Assembly: GCA_963729275.1 (NCBI GenBank)
Contig: CAVSNH010000004.1
Span: 744,001 to 808,000 of the forward strand
Origin: CAVSNH01 sp963729275
GTDB taxonomy: Bacteria > Actinomycetota > Acidimicrobiia > Acidimicrobiales > RAAP-2
Direction of reading: 5' to 3'
Length of the DNA stretch: 64,000 nucleotides
The position numbers were made by a program, and so were the translations under genes. The notes below the pieces were generated by a model. That model searched no databases. It was not told the origin of the DNA and saw nothing but the letters and a program-made list of their open reading frames with translations. This document shows positions 18,235 to 27,212 of this stretch, in pieces (position 1 is the stretch's first letter; each line of letters starts with the position of its first letter).

Positions 18235-18626
18235 GTGCCCAGTAGTTTGGCCTTCTGCGCCTCGAACTCAGACTCGCTGAGGACGCCCCTCTCCTTGAGA
18301 TCGGCCAGCTTGGCTAGCTCGTCGACGTTGCTCGATGAACGAGCCGTAGTGCGCACGTAGTCGTCGAACGCCTCTTGCTGCTGGTGGGCTTGGGCGATAG
18401 ACCGCTCGTGCATGCTCCCGCCACGAACGATGAGGTAGATGAGGACGCCCAGAAAGGGCACGATAATGACGAAGATGACCCACAGCGCCTTGGCCAGGCC
18501 TCCCATGTCGCGACTGCGGAAGATGTCGCCGAAAATGACGAAGAGCAGCCAAATCCAGATGAAGAAGAGGAAGAACTCGAGCATCGTCCAGAAGATGCTC
18601 AGCAACGGGTACGTGTAGGCAACCAT
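18231..18626 (-). CDS. PLDc_N / SHOCT membrane protein
   Basis: The 131-residue protein has two transmembrane segments (about residues 8-32 and 45-67) with the PLDc_N pattern WVIFVIIVPFLGVLIYLIVRG. It ends in a SHOCT motif (LADLKERGVLSESEFEAQKAKLL) nearly identical to those at 12998 and 23080. PLDc_N regions are membrane anchors otherwise found in phospholipase-D-like proteins; free-standing PLDc_N-SHOCT proteins are common in actinobacteria and uncharacterised. The start at 18626 follows AAAGGAG. It leads the three-gene unit with 17266-18234 and the DMT transporter. Confidence 0.85.
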   Translation of the reverse strand: MVAYTYPLLSIFWTMLEFFLFFIWIWLLFVIFGDIFRSRDMGGLAKALWVIFVIIVPFLGVLIYLIVRGGSMHERSIAQAHQQQEAFDDYVRTTARSSSNVDELAKLADLKERGVLSESEFEAQKAKLLGT

Positions 18627-18680
18627 GGTCAGGTCACACTCCTTTTGTCGCTCTTACGTGGAACGAGCCCCTGCTTGGGG

Positions 18681-21443
18681 TCAGTCATAGTTTGCGATCG
18701 ACTCCGGTTCCAGCACGGCGATGTTGGCCGGCCTTGAAGCCCGACTCCGGGCGACGTACTTGCCCAGTTCCCACAGCACCAGGAGGCCGAAAGCCGGCAG
18801 GAGTGTCCATCCGAACTGACGCAGGTTCAGCTGGGTGGTGTCGAGGATCCGTCTCAATGCGTCCATTTGAGTGGTGAACACGGCGAGGATGAACTCAAGA
18901 ATCAGAGCCCGATTCATCTGTCGGCTCTCGAACGTGGCAGTCGTCAGAATCGAACCAGTCTCGCTACGGCATTCAAGCGCAGCTACGATCAGACAAAGCG
19001 CGAAGGCCGTGAACGCCATCGACTGCCCGATGGCAACGCTCCCATAGACCGAAGTGCCGATCTGGATCATGCTGAGCAGGCCGATCGTGATGAGGAGGCC
19101 GGCGAGCCCGACCGTGACGAGCAGCGGCTGCGTCAGCACCGACTGTCCGCGTGGCTTCGGGATGCGGCGCATTAGCCCCGGGGTCTCCACGTCGAACCCA
19201 AGCGCGAACCCGAATGGTGCATTCACGAAGAAGTGGATCCACAACACTTGCGCTGGATTGAATGGTGCGCCCTCGGCGATATTGAACAACGAGGCACCAA
19301 GAAACGTCAGTACGAATACCACTAGCAGCACCAAGACAAACCGGATGTATTTCGTCAGGTTGTCGAAAATCTTCCGGCCTTGCTCGACGGCATAGACGAT
19401 CGAGGCGAAGTTGTCGTCCGACAGGATCATCGGCCCGGCGTTCTTCGCCACCTCTGTGCCACTGCCCATGGCGATACCGATATCTGCCGCTTTGATGGCC
19501 GGGGCGTCGTTCACCCCGTCACCGGTCATGGCGACGACCTCGCCCTTCTTCTTGAGGGTGTCGACGAGGAGAACCTTGTGTTCGGGGGCCACCCGTCCGA
19601 CGACACCGATCTTGTCGACGCGATCGAGCCGCTCTGTTTCCGACATGGCAGCGAAATCGGCGCCAAGTATCGCCTCACCGGGGATCCCGACCTGCTTGGC
19701 AATCGCGGCCCCTGTCGTGACATCGTCGCCGGTGATCATGCGAACCCGGATGTGAGCGGCCTGGGCTTCGGTCACTGCCTGTCGTGACTCGTCCCGTGCC
19801 GGGTCGACCATGCCAACAAGGCTCGTAACCTGCAGGTCTTTGAGGTAGGAGAGGAGCTCTCCTCCCGGGTCGAATGTGCGAGCCTCGATGTCTCGTTGGG
19901 ACGCGGCCATCACGCGCCAACCGAGGCCCGCCATCCGCTTGATGTTGGACTGGGCTCGATGGGCCAAGTCAGAGTCCCACGGGATGCTCTCGCCGGCAGA
20001 AAGAGCGGTCGCGGCTCGCTCCAGTACGGCCGGGGCCGCGCCCTTGACGAAACAACGCACCACGGGCCGCCCATCGGTGCCCGTGGTCGAATGGAAGGTC
20101 GCCATGAGCTTGTACGTCGGATCGAAGGGGAGGGTGGCGATCCGAGGCAGCCGCTCGCGGGTGGCCTCGATCGATATACCCGCCTTGTGGCCCAGCACCA
20201 GCAGGGCCCCTTCCGTCGGGTCTCCAACGACCCTGCCGGCAACCAGCTCGGCGTCGTTGGCGATCAGGAACGGCAAGATGGCCGCTTCGATCGTGTCGGT
20301 CGTCCCGGCCGGATGCTCGATCCTCCCCTCCAGGCTGTAGCCAGAGCCGGTGATGGTGTAGCGGTCGGTCGGATTGAGCACCTCTACAGCTGTCATCTGG
20401 TTCATTGTCAGAGTTCCGGTCTTGTCGGTGTTGATCGCCGAGGTGAACCCGAGGGTCTCGACCGCCGGCAACTCCTTGACGAGAGCGTGCCGTTTGGCCA
20501 GTTCGACGCTGCCGAGGGAGAGAATGACCTGAGTGACCGTGGGAAGGGCCTCGGGGATGGCGGCGATGGCGAGGGAGACAGCCGCGACGAACAAGACGTC
20601 CCAGGCGTCGCCTCGACTGCGGCCGAGCGCGATCATCACGATCATGGTGAGTCCGGCGGCGGCCACGATCCAGAGGGTGAGTCGATTCAACTCTCTCGTG
20701 AGTGGTGACTGCTCCTTTTCGGTGCGAGCAAGCATCCCCGAGATCTTCCCGAGCTCGGTGGTTGCCCCCGTACCGGTCACGATGACGACCCCGCTTCCGT
20801 GGGTCACCGGCGTGTTCATGAACACCATGTTGGTTTGCTCACCGGGCCCGAGCTCGCCTTCGGGAAGCGTGCCGGCCTCCTTGTTTGCCGGGAGGCTTTC
20901 TCCCGTGAGGGCCGACTCGTCGATCTGCAGCGCGGTCGCCTCGACGATCCTGCCGTCAGCTGGAACCTCGTCCCCTGCCGCGATGAGCGCGGCGTCGCCG
21001 ACGACTACCTTCTCGGCAGGAATCTCCGCCACCACCGCGTCACGCCGCACCCTGGCGGTGACCTTCATCATCGACTTCAGGGCGTTCATGGCGCTCTCGG
21101 CCTTACCCTCCTGACGGAGACCCACTACCGCGTTCAGGATCGTGAGAGCCACGAGGAGAATGGCTGTGCTCCACTCCTGAATCGCCATCGAGACGATCGC
21201 GGCCCCGACCAAGATGAGCTGCATGTAGGTCCGGTACTCATCGATGAACCGACGCCATCCGGGCTTGGGCTTCTCCTCGGGCAGCGCATTCGGGCCATCT
21301 CGTTCCAGCCGTCGAGCCGCCTCTTGAGATGTCAGCCCTATAGACGGTTCCACGCCCAGGGCCTCGGCGATCTCGGCCGGGTCTCGGGCGTACCAGTGCA
21401 GCCGACTGCGATCGGTATCGCTGGCCGAGATTGCGCTTGTCAT
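18681..21443 (-). CDS. P2-type cation-transporting ATPase
   Basis: The 920-residue pump shows all P-type landmarks: TGES in the actuator domain, the PEALP membrane motif (about residue 297), phosphorylation site DKTGTLTM (about 338), and GDGVNDAPA in the hinge (about 640). An N-terminal cation-ATPase domain (DPAEIAEALGVEP) and a six-helix C-terminal cation-ATPase domain mark the Ca2+/Na+-type P2 group. The true start is ATG 21443, overlapping the stop of the OTC fragment as ATGA; the longer frame is a shadow of that fragment. A SHOCT operon follows 54 bases downstream. The transported ion is probably Ca2+, but Na+/K+ or Mg2+ are possible. Confidence 0.9.
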   Translation of the reverse strand: MTSAISASDTDRSRLHWYARDPAEIAEALGVEPSIGLTSQEAARRLERDGPNALPEEKPKPGWRRFIDEYRTYMQLILVGAAIVSMAIQEWSTAILLVALTILNAVVGLRQEGKAESAMNALKSMMKVTARVRRDAVVAEIPAEKVVVGDAALIAAGDEVPADGRIVEATALQIDESALTGESLPANKEAGTLPEGELGPGEQTNMVFMNTPVTHGSGVVIVTGTGATTELGKISGMLARTEKEQSPLTRELNRLTLWIVAAAGLTMIVMIALGRSRGDAWDVLFVAAVSLAIAAIPEALPTVTQVILSLGSVELAKRHALVKELPAVETLGFTSAINTDKTGTLTMNQMTAVEVLNPTDRYTITGSGYSLEGRIEHPAGTTDTIEAAILPFLIANDAELVAGRVVGDPTEGALLVLGHKAGISIEATRERLPRIATLPFDPTYKLMATFHSTTGTDGRPVVRCFVKGAAPAVLERAATALSAGESIPWDSDLAHRAQSNIKRMAGLGWRVMAASQRDIEARTFDPGGELLSYLKDLQVTSLVGMVDPARDESRQAVTEAQAAHIRVRMITGDDVTTGAAIAKQVGIPGEAILGADFAAMSETERLDRVDKIGVVGRVAPEHKVLLVDTLKKKGEVVAMTGDGVNDAPAIKAADIGIAMGSGTEVAKNAGPMILSDDNFASIVYAVEQGRKIFDNLTKYIRFVLVLLVVFVLTFLGASLFNIAEGAPFNPAQVLWIHFFVNAPFGFALGFDVETPGLMRRIPKPRGQSVLTQPLLVTVGLAGLLITIGLLSMIQIGTSVYGSVAIGQSMAFTAFALCLIVAALECRSETGSILTTATFESRQMNRALILEFILAVFTTQMDALRRILDTTQLNLRQFGWTLLPAFGLLVLWELGKYVARSRASRPANIAVLEPESIANYD

Positions 21444-21982
21444 GACCCGAGGGTGGCGACGAGGACCACCTCGATGGTGCGGAGGCGGTTCTCGGCCTGA
21501 TCGAAGACCATGGCCGCGCTGGACTCGAGGACCGCGTTGGTCACCTCGAAGCCGCCGACCATGCCGGTCTCGGCCATGATGTCCGCGCCGACCACGGTGT
21601 CGGTGTCGTGGAATGGGGGGAGGCAGTGCATGAACCGGGCGTTGGGGTTCCCACTCGCCGCGAGGAGCGCCTTGTTGGCCCGGTACGGCCCAACGAGCTT
21701 GACCCGATCGATCCACCCGTCTTTGGATTCCCGCATGGACACCTCAACGCCGGAGTGGAGGTCCGACCCCAACGCGGCACCCTCGGGGTCATCAATCGCC
21801 GTGATCTTTGACCCCTTCATGGCCGCCTTTTCCCGCGCCCTCGTCACCACTTCTTGCCGTGGCTGTAGCTCCTTCGGGCGGGCAGGTCGGGGGCGGGAAC
21901 CCTCGAGCGCACTCATGACAATGGTCTCCATCTCAGCCCTCCCTTCTGGGGATGGTCGCGGCATCAAGAGCTTCGGGCTCAT
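21440..21982 (-). pseudogene. Ornithine carbamoyltransferase, C-terminal half only
   Basis: The 180-residue frame matches only the ornithine-binding half of OTC: PKELQPRQEVV, then GPYRANKALLAASGNPNARF, the HCLPPFHDTDTVVG catalytic segment and VFDQAENRLRTI at the end. The N-terminal half with the carbamoyl-phosphate STRTR loop is gone (a full enzyme is about 330 residues), so no activity is expected. The stretch LHSGVEVSMRES, where OTCs have a DVWVSMG-type motif, also looks altered. Yet both ends are ATGA overlaps, with the GNAT gene before and the ATPase after, so the fragment may still be translated and pass ribosomes to the pump gene. Confidence 0.75.
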
Positions 21983-22590
21983 GGTCCCTTTATGCGGTCG
22001 TGGCTGCTGGTTCCCTCGGGAGCCGTCGCATCCTGCGTCGGGGCAGTACCAACGTCGGAAGACTCGTTATCAAGGTTATGGGGGTTACTCGGACTCGTCG
22101 GCGGCCACAGGCAGCCAGGTTCCTCCCTAGCGGAAGCCATCACACTCGTACGCCGCAATCGGTTGGGAACTGCACTGAGCTGCAGTCGCTTTCCGTACCA
22201 GAGGGCGTCTGTCCCGGATGGGAAGTTTTCGACGCGACCCAGCAGTTCGTATCCGTTGCGTTCGTAGAGAGCTCGGGCTTGAAAGCCATAGGTGAAGTGG
22301 ACGGTCTGGGAGCATCCGCGGGCAGCCGCTTCGGCTTCCGCGGCAGCGATAAGTTGAGTCGCGAGGCCCCTTCTTCGGAGGCTGGGATCCACCCAGAGGT
22401 TCTGCAGTTCGCAACAGTCGCCCCAGGTCCATCCGCTAATTCCAGCCACCACCGTGCCGGCATCGCGGACGAAGATGGCCAGGTCCACTTCCTCACCGAG
22501 CCCCATGGCGTCAGACGCGGCGCGACGGATCTGCACTTCGAGCAACTCAATGTCCAGCGGATCAGGTTGATCCTCGACACGGAACTCCAC
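21979..22590 (-). CDS. GNAT-family N-acetyltransferase
   Basis: The roughly 203-residue protein contains the acetyl-CoA fold: IFVRDAGTVVAGISGWTWGD, then LQNLWVDPSLRRRGLATQLI with the RRRGLA pyrophosphate loop, and FQARALYERNGYELLGRVEN. The GTG at 22590 is the best start, because the preceding gene stops at 22605. After the domain ends (about residue 135) there is a hydrophilic tail of about 65 residues rich in Ser, Pro and Asn, which is unusual. The stop overlaps the OTC fragment by ATGA. The substrate is unknown. Confidence 0.75.
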   Translation of the reverse strand: MEFRVEDQPDPLDIELLEVQIRRAASDAMGLGEEVDLAIFVRDAGTVVAGISGWTWGDCCELQNLWVDPSLRRRGLATQLIAAAEAEAAARGCSQTVHFTYGFQARALYERNGYELLGRVENFPSGTDALWYGKRLQLSAVPNRLRRTSVMASAREEPGCLWPPTSPSNPHNLDNESSDVGTAPTQDATAPEGTSSHDRIKGP

Positions 22591-22604
22591 AGCGGCCGGT
22601 CCGA

Positions 22605-23021
22605 TCAGATACCGACCATCTGCTCGATCAGCGAGAGGTCGTCGAAGTAGGTCCGGTACGACCTGATCTTCTCTCCGCGGAAGTCGGCCACGGTAACGCC
22701 GGCCAACAGGACGCGTCGTCCCGTCGGTTCCAGTTCGACACCCTCCCCGAGAATCAATGGTCCCGTGTGATCGGCTTCGATGAGCCATTCGGCGAACGCC
22801 TTGTTGCCCACCCCATCGACTCCTCGGAGAAGGATGACAACGTCGGAGAACGCCATCTCACGGAGTGCTGCGAGCTCGGCGACCGCTTCGAGGCCCTCGA
22901 CCGAGGCATACGGCGACCAACCCACGACATCGTCTGTGTAAAGAGTGCTCAGATCTATCGATACATCGCCGACCTCGGCCTCGAGCGCCTTCACGAGTAC
23001 GCCTTTTCGCTGTTCATTCAT
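22605..23021 (-). CDS. NTF2-like (SnoaL-type) protein
   Basis: The 138-residue product starts at ATG 23021, five bases after AGGAGG. The layout of an N-terminal helix, STLYTDDVVGWSPYASVEGL, and the last strands VTVADFRGEKIRSYRTYFDD fits the NTF2/SnoaL cone fold used by small cyclases, isomerases and ligand-binding proteins. Catalytic residues cannot be assigned. It opens a minus-strand run leading through GNAT to the cation pump. Confidence 0.7.
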   Translation of the reverse strand: MNEQRKGVLVKALEAEVGDVSIDLSTLYTDDVVGWSPYASVEGLEAVAELAALREMAFSDVVILLRGVDGVGNKAFAEWLIEADHTGPLILGEGVELEPTGRRVLLAGVTVADFRGEKIRSYRTYFDDLSLIEQMVGI

Positions 23022-23079
23022 CACATCCTCCTGTCTCCGTATCGATTCGTTCCGCGACTTCGAGCAATCCGACGTCCGG

Positions 23080-23325
23080 TCAGGAGCCGAGGACCTTTGC
23101 CTTCGCCGCCCCGAACTCTTCGTCTGTCAGCGCACCCGACGAATGCAGCTGCGCGAGATGCTCGAGCTCGTCCGCCGGAACTGCCGGTGGCGGCGCATAT
23201 TGGCCCTGAGTGTCGTCGGCTAGCTCGTCTCCTTGTTGCTGTTTGTTGCGGTGGTGAGCTATGGCGCCCCCTGCTACCGCTCCAGCAAGAAGTCCTCGTC
23301 GCCTTGTCCGTCGCCTCATTCCCAT
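23080..23325 (-). CDS. Small SHOCT-domain protein (third copy)
   Basis: The 81-residue product has an Arg-rich N-terminus (RRRTRRR), a Gly/Ala stretch, a Gln-rich linker and a SHOCT end (LHSSGALTDEEFGAAKAKVLG). It has the same design as the protein at 12998. An inverted repeat directly precedes it, close to the ribosome site GGGAGCTCC. SHOCT proteins of this size lack a known function. Confidence 0.8.
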   Translation of the reverse strand: MGMRRRTRRRGLLAGAVAGGAIAHHRNKQQQGDELADDTQGQYAPPPAVPADELEHLAQLHSSGALTDEEFGAAKAKVLGS

Positions 23326-23344
23326 GGGAGCTCCTTTCGCTCGA

Positions 23345-23371
23345 TTGGCCGACCGGAATTAGTCGGGCCAA
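23345..23371. promoter_or_regulatory. Inverted repeat TTGGCCGAC-N8-GTCGGGCCAA
   Basis: Nine paired bases with one bulge lie 20 bases before the SHOCT start. With the preceding A it begins ATTGGCCGACC, exactly as the repeat at 5360, so the two may be bound by the same factor. Confidence 0.4.
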
Positions 23372-23572
23372 CTGCTCATGCTGATGCCTGCGGTCGAAGG
23401 CGGCCGAATATTGAAGCCCCATCGACCGGACGGGCTTTCGGCGAGGTCGCCATGAAAATGACTTATGCCGAACTGCCCAGAGCCGAAGTGGCGCGCGGTC
23501 GAACCCGATGGGTCCACCAACCAGATGCACGACAAGGTCTCCGATCCCGATGACAGCAACGTTTGCACTCCC

Positions 23573-25648
23573 CTACGCACGACCCGCTGATCGCCGGTCA
23601 AGGCGATCTGCGGCGATACGGCCGCGCCCAAACGCGTCGATCCGCCCCCACCGACCGGGGATGTCGAGTAATTCCATGCGTCCGACGGTCGCCGGCAATG
23701 CGGGGTCCACAACCAAATGGTCCCCGATGGGCTCAAGACCAAGCATCGTGCGCAAGAGGAGAAGTGGAGCCCCGGTCGACCAAGCTTGCGGACTGCAAGC
23801 TGTCGGGTACTGGACCGGATACTTCGTCAGGACGCGTGAATAACCGCCAAAGGCCTCGGGTAGGCGACCGCCGAAGAACTCGGCCGCGGACAGGATGCCT
23901 TCCGCGATTTGAGCGGCCTCTCGTTTGAATCCATAGCGTCTCAGCCCCCATGCGATGAACGAGTTATCGAAGGGCCATACCGTTCCGACGTGGTAGCCGA
24001 TGGGGTTGAAGCGACCTTCACCCTCGGCCAGCGTCCGCACTCCCCAACCCGAGAAGAGCTCGCTCCCCATGAGATGGGCGGCAACAGCTTTCGCCTTTGA
24101 CTTGTCGACGATTCCACTCCACAGCAGGTGGCCGTTGTTCGACGTCAGTGTGTCGACCTGACGCCCCTTTTCATCGAGAGCGACCGCGAAGTATTTTCTG
24201 TCCGCGATCCAGAAATCGCGATTGAATCGGCGCTTGAGCTCTCGGGCCTCCTTATCGAGTCGATCGGCAAAGCCGTCATCGTGCCAGACGAGGCGTGCCA
24301 GCCGGGCTCCCCGGACCTTGGCGTCGTAGGCGTAGCCCTGAAGCTCGCAGGTGGCCCGGGGGAAACCGGGCAAGCTGCCGTCATGGAACGAGATGGAGTC
24401 CCACGAGTCCTTCCAGCACTGATTCTCGAGCCCCGTTGCTTCATTGCGACGTTTGTACGAGACGTATCCGTTGCCTTGAAGGTCCGCATACTCGTCGATC
24501 CAGTTGAGGGCGGCGCGAGCCTCGTGCTCGAGTTCCCGCACCAGCACGGCGTCCCCGGTCCAGCGCTCGTATTCATCCATCAAGACGACGTACAGAGGCG
24601 TTGCGTCCGCCGACCCGTAGTAGGGAGAATGGGGGCGCTCTTCGAAGGCTGTCAGCTCGCCATACCGCATTTCGTGGAGAATGCGGCCTGGATCCTCATC
24701 GCGAAAGTCATCCAGGCGAGTTCCCTGGCGGGCTCCCAGAGCACGGAGGGTCGTGGCGGCCAGCTCGGGAGCGAACGGAAGGGCTTGCAAACTGGTGAAA
24801 ATGCTGTCCCTGCCAAACATTGTCATGAACCAAGGCAGTCCGGCAGCCGGCAGCGCGTGCCGAGGTAAAATGGGGGCAACGAACCGCAACGACGCCATGT
24901 CGACCAGACTTCGTCGATAGGTGATCTTCAGCGCATCGTTGTCACATCCCAATTGGGGAGCATCATCGATCCGCGCCTCCATGTTCCTTTTCATGCTCTC
25001 AGCGACACCGCTTCGCGAATGTCGCGATCTGCTGCGCTGGATGACCGGCTCCAGAACCGATTGGACCGTCGTGACGTCGAGCTTCGTCTCCCATCGACCG
25101 TGGCCCGACACGGTGGGCGAGAACGTCAATCCGCTCTCATCGACGGCCGGGGACGACCCACCCGTGATCCAAGTCTCCCGTTGGAATGTTTGGCGGCGGT
25201 ATTTCAGCTTCAGGCAGTCCCCGTCCACGACTCGTTCATAACTTCCCTTCTTCTTCAGCGCATCCTTCACCTCAAAGAGATCGGCGAAGTCGCAACCAAC
25301 CTCGATACGCACCTCGAGGTCGACGGCTTCGGCGTCATGATTCAGGATCACGAGTTCCTCGTGGAACCCGTTGGCGACGACCCGCTCACGGATGACCGAC
25401 AGATCGGCATCCACGTAGACGGTGCCGGTCCCTGGAACGAGGAAGAATCGGGATTCGAAGTACTGCACATCGTCCGTGGACAGCGCGTTTAGCCTCTTTC
25501 CATTGATGGTGAGAATCCAGCGTGAGAGGAACCGGGTGTCAAAGGAGAAGAGGCCCGTCGGATCCGTCAGTGACGCGTCGATGTCGCCACGATCGTCGCT
25601 CACCACGAAGGTGTTGCCATCGAGGATCTTTACGAGGTCGAGGCTCAT
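23573..25648 (-). CDS. Amylo-alpha-1,6-glucosidase / glycogen debranching-type enzyme
   Basis: The 691-residue protein has the N-terminal glycogen-debranching domain (FVVSDDRGDIDASLTDPTGLF onward, to about residue 200) and an (alpha/alpha)6-barrel catalytic part with PWFMTMFGRDSIFTSLQAL, QCWKDSWDSI and YHVGTVWPFDNSFIAWGL. Such enzymes hydrolyse alpha-1,6 branches or act on related alpha-glucans. The start overlaps the SCP-2 gene stop by ATGA. With the GH15 enzyme upstream on the same strand it forms a storage-glucan or trehalose breakdown group. It is presumably cytoplasmic, with no signal peptide. Confidence 0.85.
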   Translation of the reverse strand: MSLDLVKILDGNTFVVSDDRGDIDASLTDPTGLFSFDTRFLSRWILTINGKRLNALSTDDVQYFESRFFLVPGTGTVYVDADLSVIRERVVANGFHEELVILNHDAEAVDLEVRIEVGCDFADLFEVKDALKKKGSYERVVDGDCLKLKYRRQTFQRETWITGGSSPAVDESGLTFSPTVSGHGRWETKLDVTTVQSVLEPVIQRSRSRHSRSGVAESMKRNMEARIDDAPQLGCDNDALKITYRRSLVDMASLRFVAPILPRHALPAAGLPWFMTMFGRDSIFTSLQALPFAPELAATTLRALGARQGTRLDDFRDEDPGRILHEMRYGELTAFEERPHSPYYGSADATPLYVVLMDEYERWTGDAVLVRELEHEARAALNWIDEYADLQGNGYVSYKRRNEATGLENQCWKDSWDSISFHDGSLPGFPRATCELQGYAYDAKVRGARLARLVWHDDGFADRLDKEARELKRRFNRDFWIADRKYFAVALDEKGRQVDTLTSNNGHLLWSGIVDKSKAKAVAAHLMGSELFSGWGVRTLAEGEGRFNPIGYHVGTVWPFDNSFIAWGLRRYGFKREAAQIAEGILSAAEFFGGRLPEAFGGYSRVLTKYPVQYPTACSPQAWSTGAPLLLLRTMLGLEPIGDHLVVDPALPATVGRMELLDIPGRWGRIDAFGRGRIAADRLDRRSAGRA

Positions 25649-26049
25649 ACTGACAGCTCCTCTTGCCGCCTGACGAACGCCTCCCTCGAGCTCTTCGGTC
25701 CGGGAAGCATCCTCTCGAAAGCGCCCACCAGCCCGAGATCCCCTTCGACTTCGACCGAGCCCCGGAGGAGAGACGCCATCATGTTCACCTCTCCACAGAT
25801 CGTCTCCTCGAAAAGACTCTTGTCCATACGAACAGTGGCATCGACCCTGACTCTTCGGTGCGAGATGGAAACGTCACCCTTGACAATCTCGACGCTCCAA
25901 TGCTCGACGGCCCCACCGTCTCGGAGGTCGATGCATAGAGTGCCCGAAGCTCGATGGAGGAGTGGCTGGCTCCCACTCGAAGCAAGGTTCTCGAAGAACT
26001 GCGAGACCTCTTGTGAACTGACGGGCGCGGTGCGTCTTGGCGGACTCAT
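25645..26049 (-). CDS. SCP-2-type sterol/lipid carrier domain protein
   Basis: The 134-residue product contains the SCP-2 pattern: GTLCIDLRDGGAVEHWSVEI, DATVRMDKSLFEETICGEVN and RGSVEVEGDLGLVGAFERML. SCP-2 domains bind hydrophobic ligands in a cavity. ATG 26049 is preferred over the frame's earlier start because the family begins near here. It overlaps the debranching enzyme by ATGA, an odd pairing of a lipid carrier with a glucan enzyme. Confidence 0.75.
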   Translation of the reverse strand: MSPPRRTAPVSSQEVSQFFENLASSGSQPLLHRASGTLCIDLRDGGAVEHWSVEIVKGDVSISHRRVRVDATVRMDKSLFEETICGEVNMMASLLRGSVEVEGDLGLVGAFERMLPGPKSSREAFVRRQEELSV

Positions 26050-26166
26050 GATGGACCCGCCCCTACCACGGCGCGGATCGGAACTGTGAGCAACCACCGT
26101 CCAGCCGGGCCTGAGGCCCCCGGCGCAGCATCTTCGAGGGACACTGCCCCGTGTAGATAAGTCACG

Positions 26167-27099
26167 TCAGCCGATTCGCTTTCGCCAGGTGACGCCAACG
26201 ACGGCACCGAGAGCGATGACCCCGCCAATGGCGATGAACCAGGTCACGAGGCTGAATACCACGCCGACGTTTCCGTACGACCTGTTGTCAGAGACGATCG
26301 TCGAAGAGAAATAGAGCGATGCGAATACACCAAGTCCGAGCCAGAACAATGCGCTCGCGATCGCCGCTGGCCGAATCGCCCGCCACGATTCTCGGCCGAG
26401 CAGCAGGAAGTGGATCGTCCACCAAAAGAACAATGTGAGAGCAATGAAGTCGATGACCCCCTCTAGGAGTGATCCCGCTGGTGCCTTACGTAGAGGGCCA
26501 TTGACGGCAGCGTCTCCGATCAGCAAGCCGGCAGCGACCGCGATCCACGTGAAACAGCGGACGAGGCTCTGGATGCCCGGCGCGTGCGGTCTTTGAAATG
26601 CCTTCTCGTAGATGGTCTGGATGGATCGCGCCACCAGGACTGTCCCCACGAGTGAAAGCAACAGGCTCAGAATGATCCCCGCACTGACGGTGACAGTGGG
26701 TGAGGAAAAGAGCTTGTCTACGATCCGCGACCCCTGATTGTTCAGGCCGAGATGCCGAGCGATGTCATCATCGACTTGGGAGTTTGCAAAGGCGCTGAGA
26801 AGGATGACCATCGGCAGAACCGACAGCAAGAGGGCGGCGCCAAAGAGGACGATTCGGTCACCGAACTCCACCATATGGAGCCCATCAACCAGATCATTTA
26901 CCGGAGATCCCTCGTACCGGTCACGCCATTTCTCCTTCACGGCGTGCAGCCCCGGCTTAGGCACTTCAGTGCTATGAGAAGGACCGGAGCCCAGTTGATC
27001 AGGGCCCGCATCTGTCACCTCGAGTCTTCGACCCAAGAGCTCGGGACCAGCCGCGTTCGGGTCGGGTTGCGAACGGTCCTCCAGGAGGATCGATCCCAC
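26167..27099 (-). CDS. YihY / BrkB-family membrane protein
   Basis: The core (from about residue 50) starts GLHMVEFGDRIVLFGAALLL and continues with about six helices, including VLVARSIQTIYEKAFQRPHA and LTLFFWWTIHFLLLGRESWR, the YihY/BrkB (formerly ribonuclease BN) pattern. The family is not a nuclease; a transport role is suspected. The start is uncertain: the frame is open into the GH15 gene; GTG 27099 is chosen to avoid overlap, but ribosome-site support is weak. It lies between GH15 and SCP-2 in a same-strand group. Confidence 0.75.
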   Translation of the reverse strand: MGSILLEDRSQPDPNAAGPELLGRRLEVTDAGPDQLGSGPSHSTEVPKPGLHAVKEKWRDRYEGSPVNDLVDGLHMVEFGDRIVLFGAALLLSVLPMVILLSAFANSQVDDDIARHLGLNNQGSRIVDKLFSSPTVTVSAGIILSLLLSLVGTVLVARSIQTIYEKAFQRPHAPGIQSLVRCFTWIAVAAGLLIGDAAVNGPLRKAPAGSLLEGVIDFIALTLFFWWTIHFLLLGRESWRAIRPAAIASALFWLGLGVFASLYFSSTIVSDNRSYGNVGVVFSLVTWFIAIGGVIALGAVVGVTWRKRIG

Positions 27100-27212
27100 C
27101 GACGGAGCTGTTGTGACGCTGCGGACGGGGGTGAGGTCCCACAGACGCCGGGAAACCGCCCGACGAGCACCGTATTCAGTGGCTATCGCTTCACGTTTGC
27201 CCTCATTTCTGC

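Noticed and set aside
21444..21716. N-terminal extension of the P-type ATPase
   Set aside because: His/Arg/Pro-rich shadow of the OTC fragment; the ATPase domain begins right after ATG 21443.
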